In this document: positions 24,501 through 31,087 of the stretch, piece after piece
Position numbering within the stretch: the first letter of the stretch is position 1
Layout of the letters: each line of letters opens with the position of its first letter
Source: Gammaproteobacteria bacterium
GTDB taxonomy: Bacteria; Pseudomonadota; Gammaproteobacteria; Steroidobacterales; Steroidobacteraceae
Length of the DNA: 38,496 bases
Assembly: GCA_030040235.1 (NCBI GenBank)
Contig: JASHUC010000008.1
Location: forward strand, 1-38,496
Direction of reading: 5' to 3'
The notes under the pieces: generated by a model
Database searches by the model: none
The model's input: the letters and a program-made list of their open reading frames with translations, nothing else
What the model was told of the DNA's origin: nothing
Made by a program: the position numbers and the translations under genes

Positions 24501-25691
24501 TCAAGTGCCGGTGACGATCTTGATCTTGGCCCCGTCGCTCAGCCGGTCCGTGCCGTTGATGACGACCGTGTCCCCAGTGCTGAGACCACTCGTGATCACG
24601 GTGTTCTTGCCGTCGCTGGGCCCTACCGCGACCTTGTGGACCGAAACCGTGTGGTTCTTGTTGACGAGATACACGTACGTGCCGGGAGCGCCCGTCAGAA
24701 CCGCCTGGGTCGGCACGAGCAAGGCGCCAGTCAGGGTATCCACGAGCAGTTGCACGTTGACGAACTCGTTCGGAAAGAGAGTCTCGTCATCGTTCGGAAA
24801 GGTCGCACGTAGAGTGACGGTACCGGTGCTCGTCGTCATTTGATTGTTGAGTGCGTAGAGCGATCCGCTCCCGAGCGTCTGGGTGTTATCGCTCGACAGC
24901 GCGGTCACGAGCAGCTTCGCGCCGGGGGCGTTGAACCGCGCGGCGACTTTCTCCAGGTCGTTCTGGGCAACCGTGAATTCGACTGTCGTCGGCTTCATGG
25001 TCGTGACCACGGCAAGCCCGGTGCTCGAGGACCCGGTGATATAGTTCCCGGGGTCCACCAGCCGTAGGCCTACGCGTCCGGCGACGGGCGCGGTGATGTG
25101 GCAGTAGGTGATGTCGAGCGCGTATTGAGCGATGTTCGCCTCATCGATCTTCACCGCGGCCGCGTCCTGCTGGACCAGGTATTGCTGATCGGTGTAGGTC
25201 TGCACGGCGATCGATTTCTGCTTTTGCAGCTGCTCGTAGATGGCGAGGTCGGCACGCGCCTGCGCCAGAGCTGCGGTGTCCTTGGCCAGCTGGGCTTGCG
25301 CCTGCTCTCTCAGCACCTCGTAAGGTCGCGGATCGATTTGCGCCAGCAGCTGGCCCTTCGTCACGTCCTGCCCTTCCCGGAACGGCACTTCGGTCAAGTA
25401 GCCGCTCACCGCCTGGTTCGGCACCACGGTGACGGTGGCCGTCGGCGTGACCGTACCCAGCTCGTTCAGAATCACCGGCATCTCGCCCCGAGTCGCTTGC
25501 GCGACTTCGACCACTTCCGGCGCTGCGCCTTTCGTGGACGGCGCTTCCGTGAGGAGGTGCACCGCCACGAAGCCGATGAGGATCACGGCCGCGAGCGCTA
25601 TTGCCCAGCGCAGACGATGCTTGGCCATTGCGCCGCGCGGACGGTCGGTATCGGCTTGGTCGCCCGTCTTGGGGGTTGCAACTTCGTTCAT
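24501..25691 (-). CDS. mdtA: RND efflux periplasmic adaptor, MdtA/MuxA-like
   Basis: A 396-residue membrane-fusion protein, first gene of the pump operon. The start is ATG at 25691; the ribosome-binding site is weak. A cytoplasmic N-terminus of about 30 residues is followed by a single membrane anchor (WAIALAAVILIGFVAVHLL). Then come the barrel-sandwich lipoyl half-motifs (NELGTVTPTATVTVVPNQAVSGYLTEVPFREGQDVTKGQLLAQIDPRPYE and CHITAPVAGRVGLRLVDPGNYI), the alpha-hairpin between them (EQAQAQLAKDTAALAQARADLAIYEQLQKQKSIAVQTYTDQQ), a beta-barrel (PTTVEFTVAQNDL) and the membrane-proximal domain. It links the inner-membrane RND trimer to the outer-membrane channel. No regulator gene for the pump is adjacent. 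Confidence 0.93.
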   Translation of the reverse strand: MNEVATPKTGDQADTDRPRGAMAKHRLRWAIALAAVILIGFVAVHLLTEAPSTKGAAPEVVEVAQATRGEMPVILNELGTVTPTATVTVVPNQAVSGYLTEVPFREGQDVTKGQLLAQIDPRPYEVLREQAQAQLAKDTAALAQARADLAIYEQLQKQKSIAVQTYTDQQYLVQQDAAAVKIDEANIAQYALDITYCHITAPVAGRVGLRLVDPGNYITGSSSTGLAVVTTMKPTTVEFTVAQNDLEKVAARFNAPGAKLLVTALSSDNTQTLGSGSLYALNNQMTTSTGTVTLRATFPNDDETLFPNEFVNVQLLVDTLTGALLVPTQAVLTGAPGTYVYLVNKNHTVSVHKVAVGPSDGKNTVITSGLSTGDTVVINGTDRLSDGAKIKIVTGT

Positions 25692-26324
25692 GTCACGTCC
25701 GGAATTGCGGCGCTCGCGCTATTCGAGCCAAGACGCGCGCGTGTCGTTCGGGTAACGGTATGGCGCAGCTTGCGCTTCGTCCACACAGCGGCCGCCTGTT
25801 CGGCAGGACGGGACCCTGCGGCTCGAGGCCCCAAATCGGGCCGAATAGTGGCGCGCGGTGCGTATGCGCGTCATTAACGTTTGATTATCGTTTGTTAATT
25901 CACGCATCGGTGATACGGGGCTGCGGCACCCGTAAGCAATCAGGCCGCTTCGCTACTTGATTACTTGGTTACTTGGTTACTCCGCGACACAAACATGCCG
26001 TGGCTGAACCCTTGCTCAGAACTCGCGAAACTCAGAATGCGCTTGCCGCTCACCCGGCATGCCTGTCGCAGTTTCGCGAATGCCAGGTCTCGCTGGAACC
26101 GAATCTGATCCCTACCATTCGGCCGCCTGCCGATGCTGTGCGTGTGCATCCCGCTCGGGCGTATCGCCGATGCGGCCAGGCCACAGTCCTACAAAGTTGA
26201 TTGGATCTCAACGGGGCAGCGCCCGGTTGACGCCAACATGAAGGTGACTTCGCAGCTGGAACACTGCGATGCACAGCCCGGTGGATCCCTACGGCCTCAT
26301 CGCACGAGGCGGCCGCATGCAGGA
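25692..26324. promoter_or_regulatory. Intergenic region upstream of the efflux operon, with AT-rich inverted repeat
   Basis: This 633-base gap holds no convincing gene. An AT-rich island stands out against the GC-rich background. It contains the inverted repeat ATTAAC (25873-25878) / GTTAAT (25894-25899) and the direct repeat CGTTTG at 25878-25883 and 25889-25894. Its place about 180 bases ahead of the adaptor gene makes it a candidate promoter/operator for the minus-strand pump operon. A short tandem repeat lies further on at 25954. The remaining roughly 340 bases show nothing I can interpret. Confidence 0.35.
25954..25981. repeat. Three and a half copies of an 8-base tandem repeat
   Basis: TACTTGAT, TACTTGGT, TACTTGGT, TACT run head to tail. 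It lies about 260 bases upstream of the efflux adaptor gene in non-coding DNA. It could be a slippage tract or clustered binding half-sites; there is nothing more to base a function on. Confidence 0.6.
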
Positions 26325-26870
26325 TCAACGTCCGCCGACGTTTGCGCCTCCAACGTTCACTGCACCCCCTGCGCCTGTCGCCGGAGTGAACCCCGAGTCC
26401 ATTCGCTCTATGGTCTGGCGATAATGTTCGCTTGCCGCCTGCATCTGCTGTAGCTGTCCCTGCGTGAGGCAGACCTCTTCGAAGTGAGCGCGCGAGTCCG
26501 GATCATTCTGCCTTTGGCAGAAGAACTCGTTGCCGTTGCGCACGACGCGCCGCCAGCCGGGAGGGGCTAAGAACGCTGCCTTCACCTGAACGTCCGGTTT
26601 GGCTTCGTGCGAAACCGCGGCTGTCTTTGCCCCGGACTTGGCCTGCTCGGCGGCTGTTCCCGACGAAGTGGCCGCCGCGTTCCCCTGGTTGGCGGCTGTT
26701 CCGGACGGGGTGGCCGCCACGTTTGCCTGGACGGCGGCTGTTCCGGACGGGGTGGCCGCCACGTTCGCCTGGCCGGTGCGCGTTGCGGTCGAATTCTCTG
26801 GAGCTTGCGATGCGCAACCCATGAGCACCGAGGCCGCTGTGAGGATGATGAAACTGGGCACCCACTTCAT
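26325..26870 (-). CDS. Hypothetical lipoprotein with 14-residue tandem repeats
   Basis: A 181-residue protein that I do not recognise as a named family. I start it at ATG 26870 (MKWVPSFIILTAASVLMGC) because AAGGGAG lies six bases upstream; longer starts at 26891 and 26912 lack this support. The lipobox LMGC gives a lipid-modified Cys near residue 19. Residues 20-80 are a low-complexity linker with three copies of a 14-residue unit (ANVAATPSGTAAVQ, ANVAATPSGTAANQ, GNAAATSSGTAAEQ). The C-terminal half is a compact region, APPGWRRVVRNGNEFFCQRQ to CLTQGQLQQMQAASEHYRQTIERM, with two cysteines that could pair, ending in a glycine-rich tail. The layout suggests a small periplasmic domain tethered to a membrane by a flexible, variable-length spacer. 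Confidence 0.7.
   Translation of the reverse strand: MKWVPSFIILTAASVLMGCASQAPENSTATRTGQANVAATPSGTAAVQANVAATPSGTAANQGNAAATSSGTAAEQAKSGAKTAAVSHEAKPDVQVKAAFLAPPGWRRVVRNGNEFFCQRQNDPDSRAHFEEVCLTQGQLQQMQAASEHYRQTIERMDSGFTPATGAGGAVNVGGANVGGR
26649..26774. repeat. Three tandem copies of a 42-base coding repeat
   Basis: Units at 26649-26690, 26691-26732 and 26733-26774 each begin GGCGGCTGTTCC. The second and third are nearly identical, the first has diverged. The length of 42 keeps the reading frame, so copy-number change would alter the lipoprotein's linker by 14 residues at a time. Confidence 0.85.
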
Positions 26871-26958
26871 CTCGCGCTCCCTTGCCGTCATGTGCGTGCC
26901 CCCAATGGGCACGCGCCGATTATATGAGCATTTCGGCCGGGAAAGGGGGAATCAGTGC

Positions 26959-27461
26959 CTATCGCGAGCCGTGGGGGAAACTCGGGTGGTCGTACGGGAC
27001 GTGGAGCCGGATGAGCGGTTCGATTCCGACGATGAGTTCGTTGCACCTGCCGAAGAAGGCGAGGCGGTCGAGGGTACCGTCGAAGCGGAGGTCGCCTGAG
27101 CCGTTCCGGGGGCAGTGCTTCTGGTTGACCCGTTGAGTGTACGGGCGGAGCTCGAGGACTTCGAGGAGCTCGTGTTCGCGCCGGAGGAGGCGCCGGATGA
27201 GCTCGTGCGGGTGGTCCACTGTGAGCCGTTCGCCCACAATTGCGAGCTCGCGCCACCAGTCGAGCCCGGGCTGATGCTGACTGCGATCGGCTGCGATGCG
27301 GCCGGCGTACTTTTCGGTACGTCGGGCGCCGTTGACCAGTGCCAGATCCAGTAGTGAGCCTCCGGATCATCGGTTTTCGGATCCCCCGCGAACGCCGAGA
27401 GGGTCGTCAACCAGAGAATCGTGGCGAAAACGACGACGTTGCCGAACCTGCGGGTAGCCAT
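26959..27461 (-). pseudogene. Frameshifted gene for a small exported protein
   Basis: The gene starts at ATG 27461 (MATRRFGNVVVFATILWLTTLSAFAGDPK, a clear signal peptide) and reads sensibly through DPEAHYWIWHWSTAPD. After that the same frame becomes a Ser/Thr-only low-complexity sequence, the usual sign of reading a GC-rich gene out of frame. A second frame, open from about 27369 to its stop at 26959, has normal composition and G/C-ending codons (for example NGARRTEKYAGRIAADRS, then WWRELAIVGERLTVDHPHEL, then DGTLDRLAFFGRCNELIVGI). The simplest reading is one exported protein of about 165 residues broken by a single frameshift between about 27239 and 27369, either a real mutation or a sequencing error. 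I do not recognise the family. Confidence 0.55.
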
Positions 27462-27589
27462 TGGAACTCTTCTTCTACGTTCGTGACCTAGCGCGGCGGA
27501 TTCCCGTGCCGAACGTGAAAGCATAGCCAACCGCGCACTACGGGTGTGGCTTAGGTGACAGAAGACGGGCGCTGGCTATTCAGACGCGC

Positions 27590-28084
27590 TTAAGCACAGG
27601 CCGCGGACGCGCTCGGCTCAGCAAGCAGTGCGTCGAGCTGGGGCATTGCTGCGCGTAGCCCCTCTTCCATGCCCACCGCCGTTTGCTCCATTGCTTCAAC
27701 GCTTTCGAACCACGTGACGCTGGTCATGCGCGAGCCCGTCGGCGTGGTCTCGAAGGTGAACTTCATCGACGAGGGCATGTTCGGGTCCTCGGCGTTGCCT
27801 TCGCCGTCCCGCGCCTCGAACGAGCTTATGGGATTCACCGCGGTGAACTTCCAGGAGCCGCTCCACTTTCCTCCATCCGGCAGGGTCAGAAAGTACTCGG
27901 CGCGACCGCCAACTCTAAAATCGTAACGCGTGAAGGTGGCCGGCGCGGTGGGTGGTCCCCAAAAGCGCTCGAGTTGACGCGGATCGGCAAAGGCGGCCCA
28001 AAGGCGTTTCTGCGAAACCGGATAGTCGCCCACGACGGTAAGGGTGAGCTTTGCAGCGTCTTTGGTGACAGAGGTGAGCGGCAT
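27590..28084 (-). CDS. SRPBCC/AHSA1-like START-fold protein
   Basis: A 164-residue protein; ATG at 28084, two bases after the stop of the ArsR-type gene, so the two form an operon. VVGDYPVSQKRLWAAFADPRQLERFWGPPTAPATFTRYDFRVGGRAEYFLTLPDG and KFTFETTPTGSRMTSVTWFESVEAMEQTAVGMEEGLRAAMPQLDALL are the standard features of the AHSA1 (Activator of Hsp90 ATPase homologue 1-like) branch of the SRPBCC fold, which forms a hydrophobic ligand cavity. Members beside ArsR-type regulators are common and their ligands are mostly unknown. No catalytic function can be read from the sequence. Confidence 0.87.
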   Translation of the reverse strand: MPLTSVTKDAAKLTLTVVGDYPVSQKRLWAAFADPRQLERFWGPPTAPATFTRYDFRVGGRAEYFLTLPDGGKWSGSWKFTAVNPISSFEARDGEGNAEDPNMPSSMKFTFETTPTGSRMTSVTWFESVEAMEQTAVGMEEGLRAAMPQLDALLAEPSASAACA

Positions 28085-28086
28085 AA

Positions 28087-28428
28087 TCACTTTCCTTTTG
28101 GTAGAAGGATATCGTCGAGCTGCGCCATGCGCTGGCGCCAGATGGCTTCGAAGAATTCGAGGAGCTCGCCCGCGCGCTGGAGCCGCGCGTGGTTGGTGGA
28201 GACCAGTTGCTCGCGCCCGTTTGCGCGCTTCTGAATGAGACCCGCGCGCTCTAGCACGGCGACATGCTTTTGCACGGCGGCGAAGCTCATCCTGTACCGC
28301 GCAGCAAGATCGGACACGCACGGCGTTTCCCGGAGCGATCGCGCCAAGATGTCGCGTCGCGTGCCATCGGCCAAGGCACGGAAAAGCCGGTTGAGTCCCT
28401 GTTCGCTCTCCTTTCTAAATACAACCAT
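28087..28428 (-). CDS. ArsR-family winged-helix regulator
   Basis: A 113-residue regulator of the ArsR/SmtB family. I start it at ATG 28428: MVVFRKESEQGLNRLFRALADGTRRDILARSL is the family's usual beginning, and DLAARYRMSFAAVQKHVAVLERAGLIQKRANGREQLV is the helix-turn-helix and wing. No metal-binding cysteine cluster is present, so it is not a metal sensor of the ArsR type proper. The start codon is the second half of an 18-base palindrome, and there is no clear ribosome-binding site, so the message may be leaderless or weakly translated. It probably represses itself and the AHSA1-like gene. A start further upstream would place the palindrome inside the gene, which I consider less likely. Confidence 0.85.
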   Translation of the reverse strand: MVVFRKESEQGLNRLFRALADGTRRDILARSLRETPCVSDLAARYRMSFAAVQKHVAVLERAGLIQKRANGREQLVSTNHARLQRAGELLEFFEAIWRQRMAQLDDILLPKGK

Positions 28429-28437
28429 ATGGTTGTA
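28420..28437. promoter_or_regulatory. ArsR operator: 18-base perfect palindrome on the start codon
   Basis: TACAACCATATGGTTGTA is a perfect palindrome. On the minus strand its right half is the first three codons of the ArsR-type gene (ATG GTT GTA, Met-Val-Val). A dimeric winged-helix protein bound here would block both transcription and access to the start codon. The intergenic region to the plus-strand gene at 28528 is only 99 bases, so that gene could also be affected. Confidence 0.75.
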
Positions 28438-28527
28438 CGTTAACCTCACCCGATCATTTTTGCAAGGCGGCGCTCGAGCGCACCGGATGGTATGCTCGAC
28501 CGTGCCTCCTCCCTGGCGGAGCAATGA

Positions 28528-29508
28528 GTGGCCGTTCTTTCGACTCGACTTACTCGCTTTCTGAATATTCGGCATCCGATCGTCTCAGCACCGATGGCCT
28601 TCGCCGGTGGAGGCGCATTGGCCGCAGCCGTCAGCCGAGCAGGAGGTTTAGGTCTGATCGGCGGTGGCTATGGCGATCCGGGCTGGCTTACGAAGCAATT
28701 CGATGCGGCCAATGGCGAACGGGTCGGTGTTGGCTTTATCACGTGGTCGCTACAGCGCTCGCCGTCGCTGCTGATCGATACGCTGAAGCGCCATCCGGCG
28801 GCTGTCATGCTCTCGTTTGGTGACCCGCGCCCTTTCCTCGACGACATACGGAGTGCTGGTGCGCTCCTGATTTGTCAGTGCCAGAACATTCGCCACATCG
28901 AGGAAGCGCTCCGAGCCCACGCCGACGTTGTCGTGGCGCAGGGTGCCGAAGCCGGCGGACATGGTGCCTCACGGGGGACGTTGACGTTAGTTCCCGAAGC
29001 GGCAGACCTCATCGCCGCGAGTTCCCCGGAAACATTACTGCTCGCTGCAGGTGGCATCGCCGACGGGCGCGGTCTCGCTGCGGCAATGATGCTGGGAGCG
29101 GATGGCGTACTTGTCGGCACCCGACTATGGGCATCGAATGAGGCGCTTGTTAAGGAGCGCCACCGTGCGTCTATCCTTGCGTGCAGTGGCGACGACACGC
29201 TGCGTACGCGTGTACCGGACATCGTCAGGCAGCTTCCCTGGCCCGCCGAATTCACGGCCAGGATTCGCCGAAATACGTTCACCGACCGCTGGCATGGTCG
29301 AGAAGAAGAGCTCGAGCGTAACATCGCAGTCGAGGGTCCACGCTATCAGCTCGCCTTCGAACAAGGCGACCCGGACAATACTGGGGTTTGGTTTGGCGAA
29401 TCCGCAGGTCTTGTCCACGCCATTGAGCCGGCAGGAACCCTTATCGAGCGAATGGTCACGGAAGCTGCGCTTCGACTGCGCCGTTATGCGGGTGCTAACA
29501 AGGACTGA
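28528..29508 (+). CDS. Nitronate monooxygenase / 2-nitropropane dioxygenase family flavoprotein
   Basis: A 326-residue FMN-dependent TIM-barrel protein. It starts at GTG 28528 with GGAG (28518-28521) upstream; the ATG at 28524 is in another frame. Typical features are RHPIVSAPMAFAGGGALAAAVSRAGGLGLIGGG at the N-terminus, AQGAEAGGHGAS with the catalytic-type histidine and LLAAGGIADGRGLAAAMMLGADGVLVGTRL, the FMN-phosphate-binding region. Such enzymes oxidise toxic alkyl nitronates (for example propionate-3-nitronate) to carbonyl compounds; many homologues have other or unknown substrates. It stands alone, divergent from the ArsR/AHSA1 pair and convergent with the LysR gene. Confidence 0.9.
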   Translation: MAVLSTRLTRFLNIRHPIVSAPMAFAGGGALAAAVSRAGGLGLIGGGYGDPGWLTKQFDAANGERVGVGFITWSLQRSPSLLIDTLKRHPAAVMLSFGDPRPFLDDIRSAGALLICQCQNIRHIEEALRAHADVVVAQGAEAGGHGASRGTLTLVPEAADLIAASSPETLLLAAGGIADGRGLAAAMMLGADGVLVGTRLWASNEALVKERHRASILACSGDDTLRTRVPDIVRQLPWPAEFTARIRRNTFTDRWHGREEELERNIAVEGPRYQLAFEQGDPDNTGVWFGESAGLVHAIEPAGTLIERMVTEAALRLRRYAGANKD

Positions 29509-29695
29509 GGCACTTCCGGTTTGTGCACCCGGTTAGCGGACGCTCGCCACGGTCGCCTTGGGGTCTTCGGCTCGAGCGTCCGACCGCGCCCCATCGTCGA
29601 TCGGGAAGGATGGCTTGCCGCGCCGGAGCTGGCGATCCTGTGCGACTCAGCGCTCCACGCCTGATTAGAGCGGCGGAGAAGGTTTGTGAGATCGA

Positions 29696-30601
29696 TCAAT
29701 CGGGGTGCAAGCCCGGCGGTCGCGGGAATTGGCTCGCGGTGGCCAGGAGCCACTGCCGAAAATGGGCGACTTTGGGCATTGCGAGATAAGAGTCGGGGCA
29801 GACGAAGTAGTAGGCCGATGCATCCGGCATTATCACCGTGCTCGCTAGCCCAAGCCTGCCCTGTTGCACGGCTTGTGCGACCAGGGTCCAACCCATGAGC
29901 GCAAACCCCAGGCCCTCCTGCACGGCGGCCAGCAGGCCCGCCGAATCGTCGATCGAGGGCGAGCGAACCTGCCATTCGCGATCATCAGCCTGACGCCATG
30001 CGCGCCAGGGCTCGTCGTCGCTGTCGAGCAGAGGTAGCTTCTCGAGGTCGGTGTCACGCTCGATCAATCCGTATCTCTTGATGAGCTCCGGATGTGCGAC
30101 GGGCACCATCCACTCGTCGAGAAATTTCTCGACGTGCAGACCCGGGTAATGCCCGCGTCCGAAGCGCAAAGCTACATGCATCGGAGAGCGCGAGAAATCC
30201 ACAATCTCGCGCGAGGTGTGAAACCGCAAGGTCACATCGGGATACTTGCGCCGGAATGCGCGAATGCGCGGCAGTAGCCATAACTGCAGGAACGAAGCGA
30301 AGAGAGTTATCTGCAGCGGTCCGCCGCTTCTGTGCTGCTTGATGTAGTGCAGCGCCGCCTCGAGCTCGCGCAGCCCCGCGCGCACACGGGGCAACAGCTC
30401 CAAGCCCTCCTCGCTCACCTCCACGCGGCGCCCGGTGCGGCGAAGCAGCGGCACCTGTAGGTAATCCTCGAGAGACTTGATCTGCTGGCTAACCGCCGCG
30501 GGCGTCACATTGAGTGCATCCGCTGCGGCACTGAAGCTCAGACGCGACGCGACCGCCTCGAATACACGCAGCGCGCCCAGAGGAAGGCGGTTGTGGGCCA
30601 T
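29696..30601 (-). CDS. LysR-family transcriptional regulator, GcvA-like
   Basis: A 301-residue regulator; ATG at 30601. Residues 5-65 are the LysR winged helix-turn-helix (LPLGALRVFEAVASRLSFSAAADALNVTPAAVSQQIKSLEDYLQVPLLRRTGRRVEVSEEG), with the LPPL-like start and SQQIK of the GcvA/AmpR subgroup. The rest is a periplasmic-binding-protein-like effector domain. It is divergent from a 33-codon gene and convergent with the nitronate monooxygenase gene. GcvA-like LysR proteins usually act on a neighbouring divergent gene, so its target here may be the small gene or a distant one. The effector cannot be told from sequence. Confidence 0.92.
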   Translation of the reverse strand: MAHNRLPLGALRVFEAVASRLSFSAAADALNVTPAAVSQQIKSLEDYLQVPLLRRTGRRVEVSEEGLELLPRVRAGLRELEAALHYIKQHRSGGPLQITLFASFLQLWLLPRIRAFRRKYPDVTLRFHTSREIVDFSRSPMHVALRFGRGHYPGLHVEKFLDEWMVPVAHPELIKRYGLIERDTDLEKLPLLDSDDEPWRAWRQADDREWQVRSPSIDDSAGLLAAVQEGLGFALMGWTLVAQAVQQGRLGLASTVIMPDASAYYFVCPDSYLAMPKVAHFRQWLLATASQFPRPPGLHPD

Positions 30602-30608
30602 GACGACG

Positions 30609-30623
30609 TTAAGCTCAGCTTAA
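30609..30623. promoter_or_regulatory. Likely LysR binding site
   Basis: TTAAGCT-C-AGCTTAA is a perfect 15-base inverted repeat that contains the T-N11-A core expected for LysR-type regulators. It begins eight bases ahead of the LysR start codon, in the 104-base region shared with the divergent 33-codon gene. The site is probably used for autoregulation. Confidence 0.6.
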
Positions 30624-30705
30624 TGGACCATCAGCTCTTACGTTTGTTCGGTCGATGAGTCGAGCGCATCGTTCATGCGTCGAACAATCCACAGAGGAGC
30701 AGCCC

Positions 30706-30807
30706 GTGAACGCCAAGAACGCCATCTCGAGATTGGCCGGAGTCGCGGCCGCGTTGAGCGCTACGCTCGTTGAGGCCATCATCCTCTGGGCTGTGATGCC
30801 CAAGTGA
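30706..30807 (+). CDS. Small membrane peptide, 33 residues
   Basis: A short reading frame from GTG 30706 to TGA 30805-30807, with a strong ribosome-binding site GAGGAG (30694-30699) six bases upstream. The peptide starts MNAKNAISRLAGV and has one membrane-spanning segment (LAGVAAALSATLVEAIILWAVM) ending in PK, with positive residues at the N-terminal side. It is divergent from the LysR gene and shares its regulatory region. The strong ribosome-binding site and the hydrophobic, coherent composition support translation. I do not recognise a family. The 280 bases after it, up to yheS, hold nothing clear. Confidence 0.5.
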   Translation: MNAKNAISRLAGVAAALSATLVEAIILWAVMPK

Positions 30808-31087
30808 TCTTAACGCGTCCGAGCGAGCCCCGCACGCCCGGCCAGAGGCGCTGGTCAACGTTGAATGAATCGACGTAGGCCGGCGCCGCATGCGGTGATG
30901 AAGAGGGGGTAGTGGCCAAAGAGATGTCCGCCGTTCGCTTCGCAAGCGCCTCGTATTCGGTTCGCGAGAGATTCACGGATAATGGGACTTTCACGGACTG
31001 GCTGGGCGGGGACCGGCATTGTCACGGCGCGGCGAGTCCGCGACTGGGCCGGTATCCTGCAATCCGCGCTCCACACTGATCGTACTC

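Noticed and set aside
26649..26774. CRISPR-like array
   Set aside because: The repeat is continuous without spacers and keeps the reading frame of a lipoprotein, so it is a coding tandem repeat.
26952..27530. Ser/Thr-rich 192-residue secreted protein
   Set aside because: The Ser/Thr-rich part is an out-of-frame reading; another frame has normal coding character over the same bases. I list it as a frameshifted gene instead.
27590..28321. 243-residue version of the AHSA1-like protein
   Set aside because: The first 79 residues are an Arg/Ala-rich out-of-frame reading of the ArsR gene. ATG 28084 starts the recognisable domain.
31019..31087. Longer yheS starting at TTG 31019
   Set aside because: The extra 23 residues do not resemble the family, which begins directly with the strand matching MLRFDDLSLRRG.
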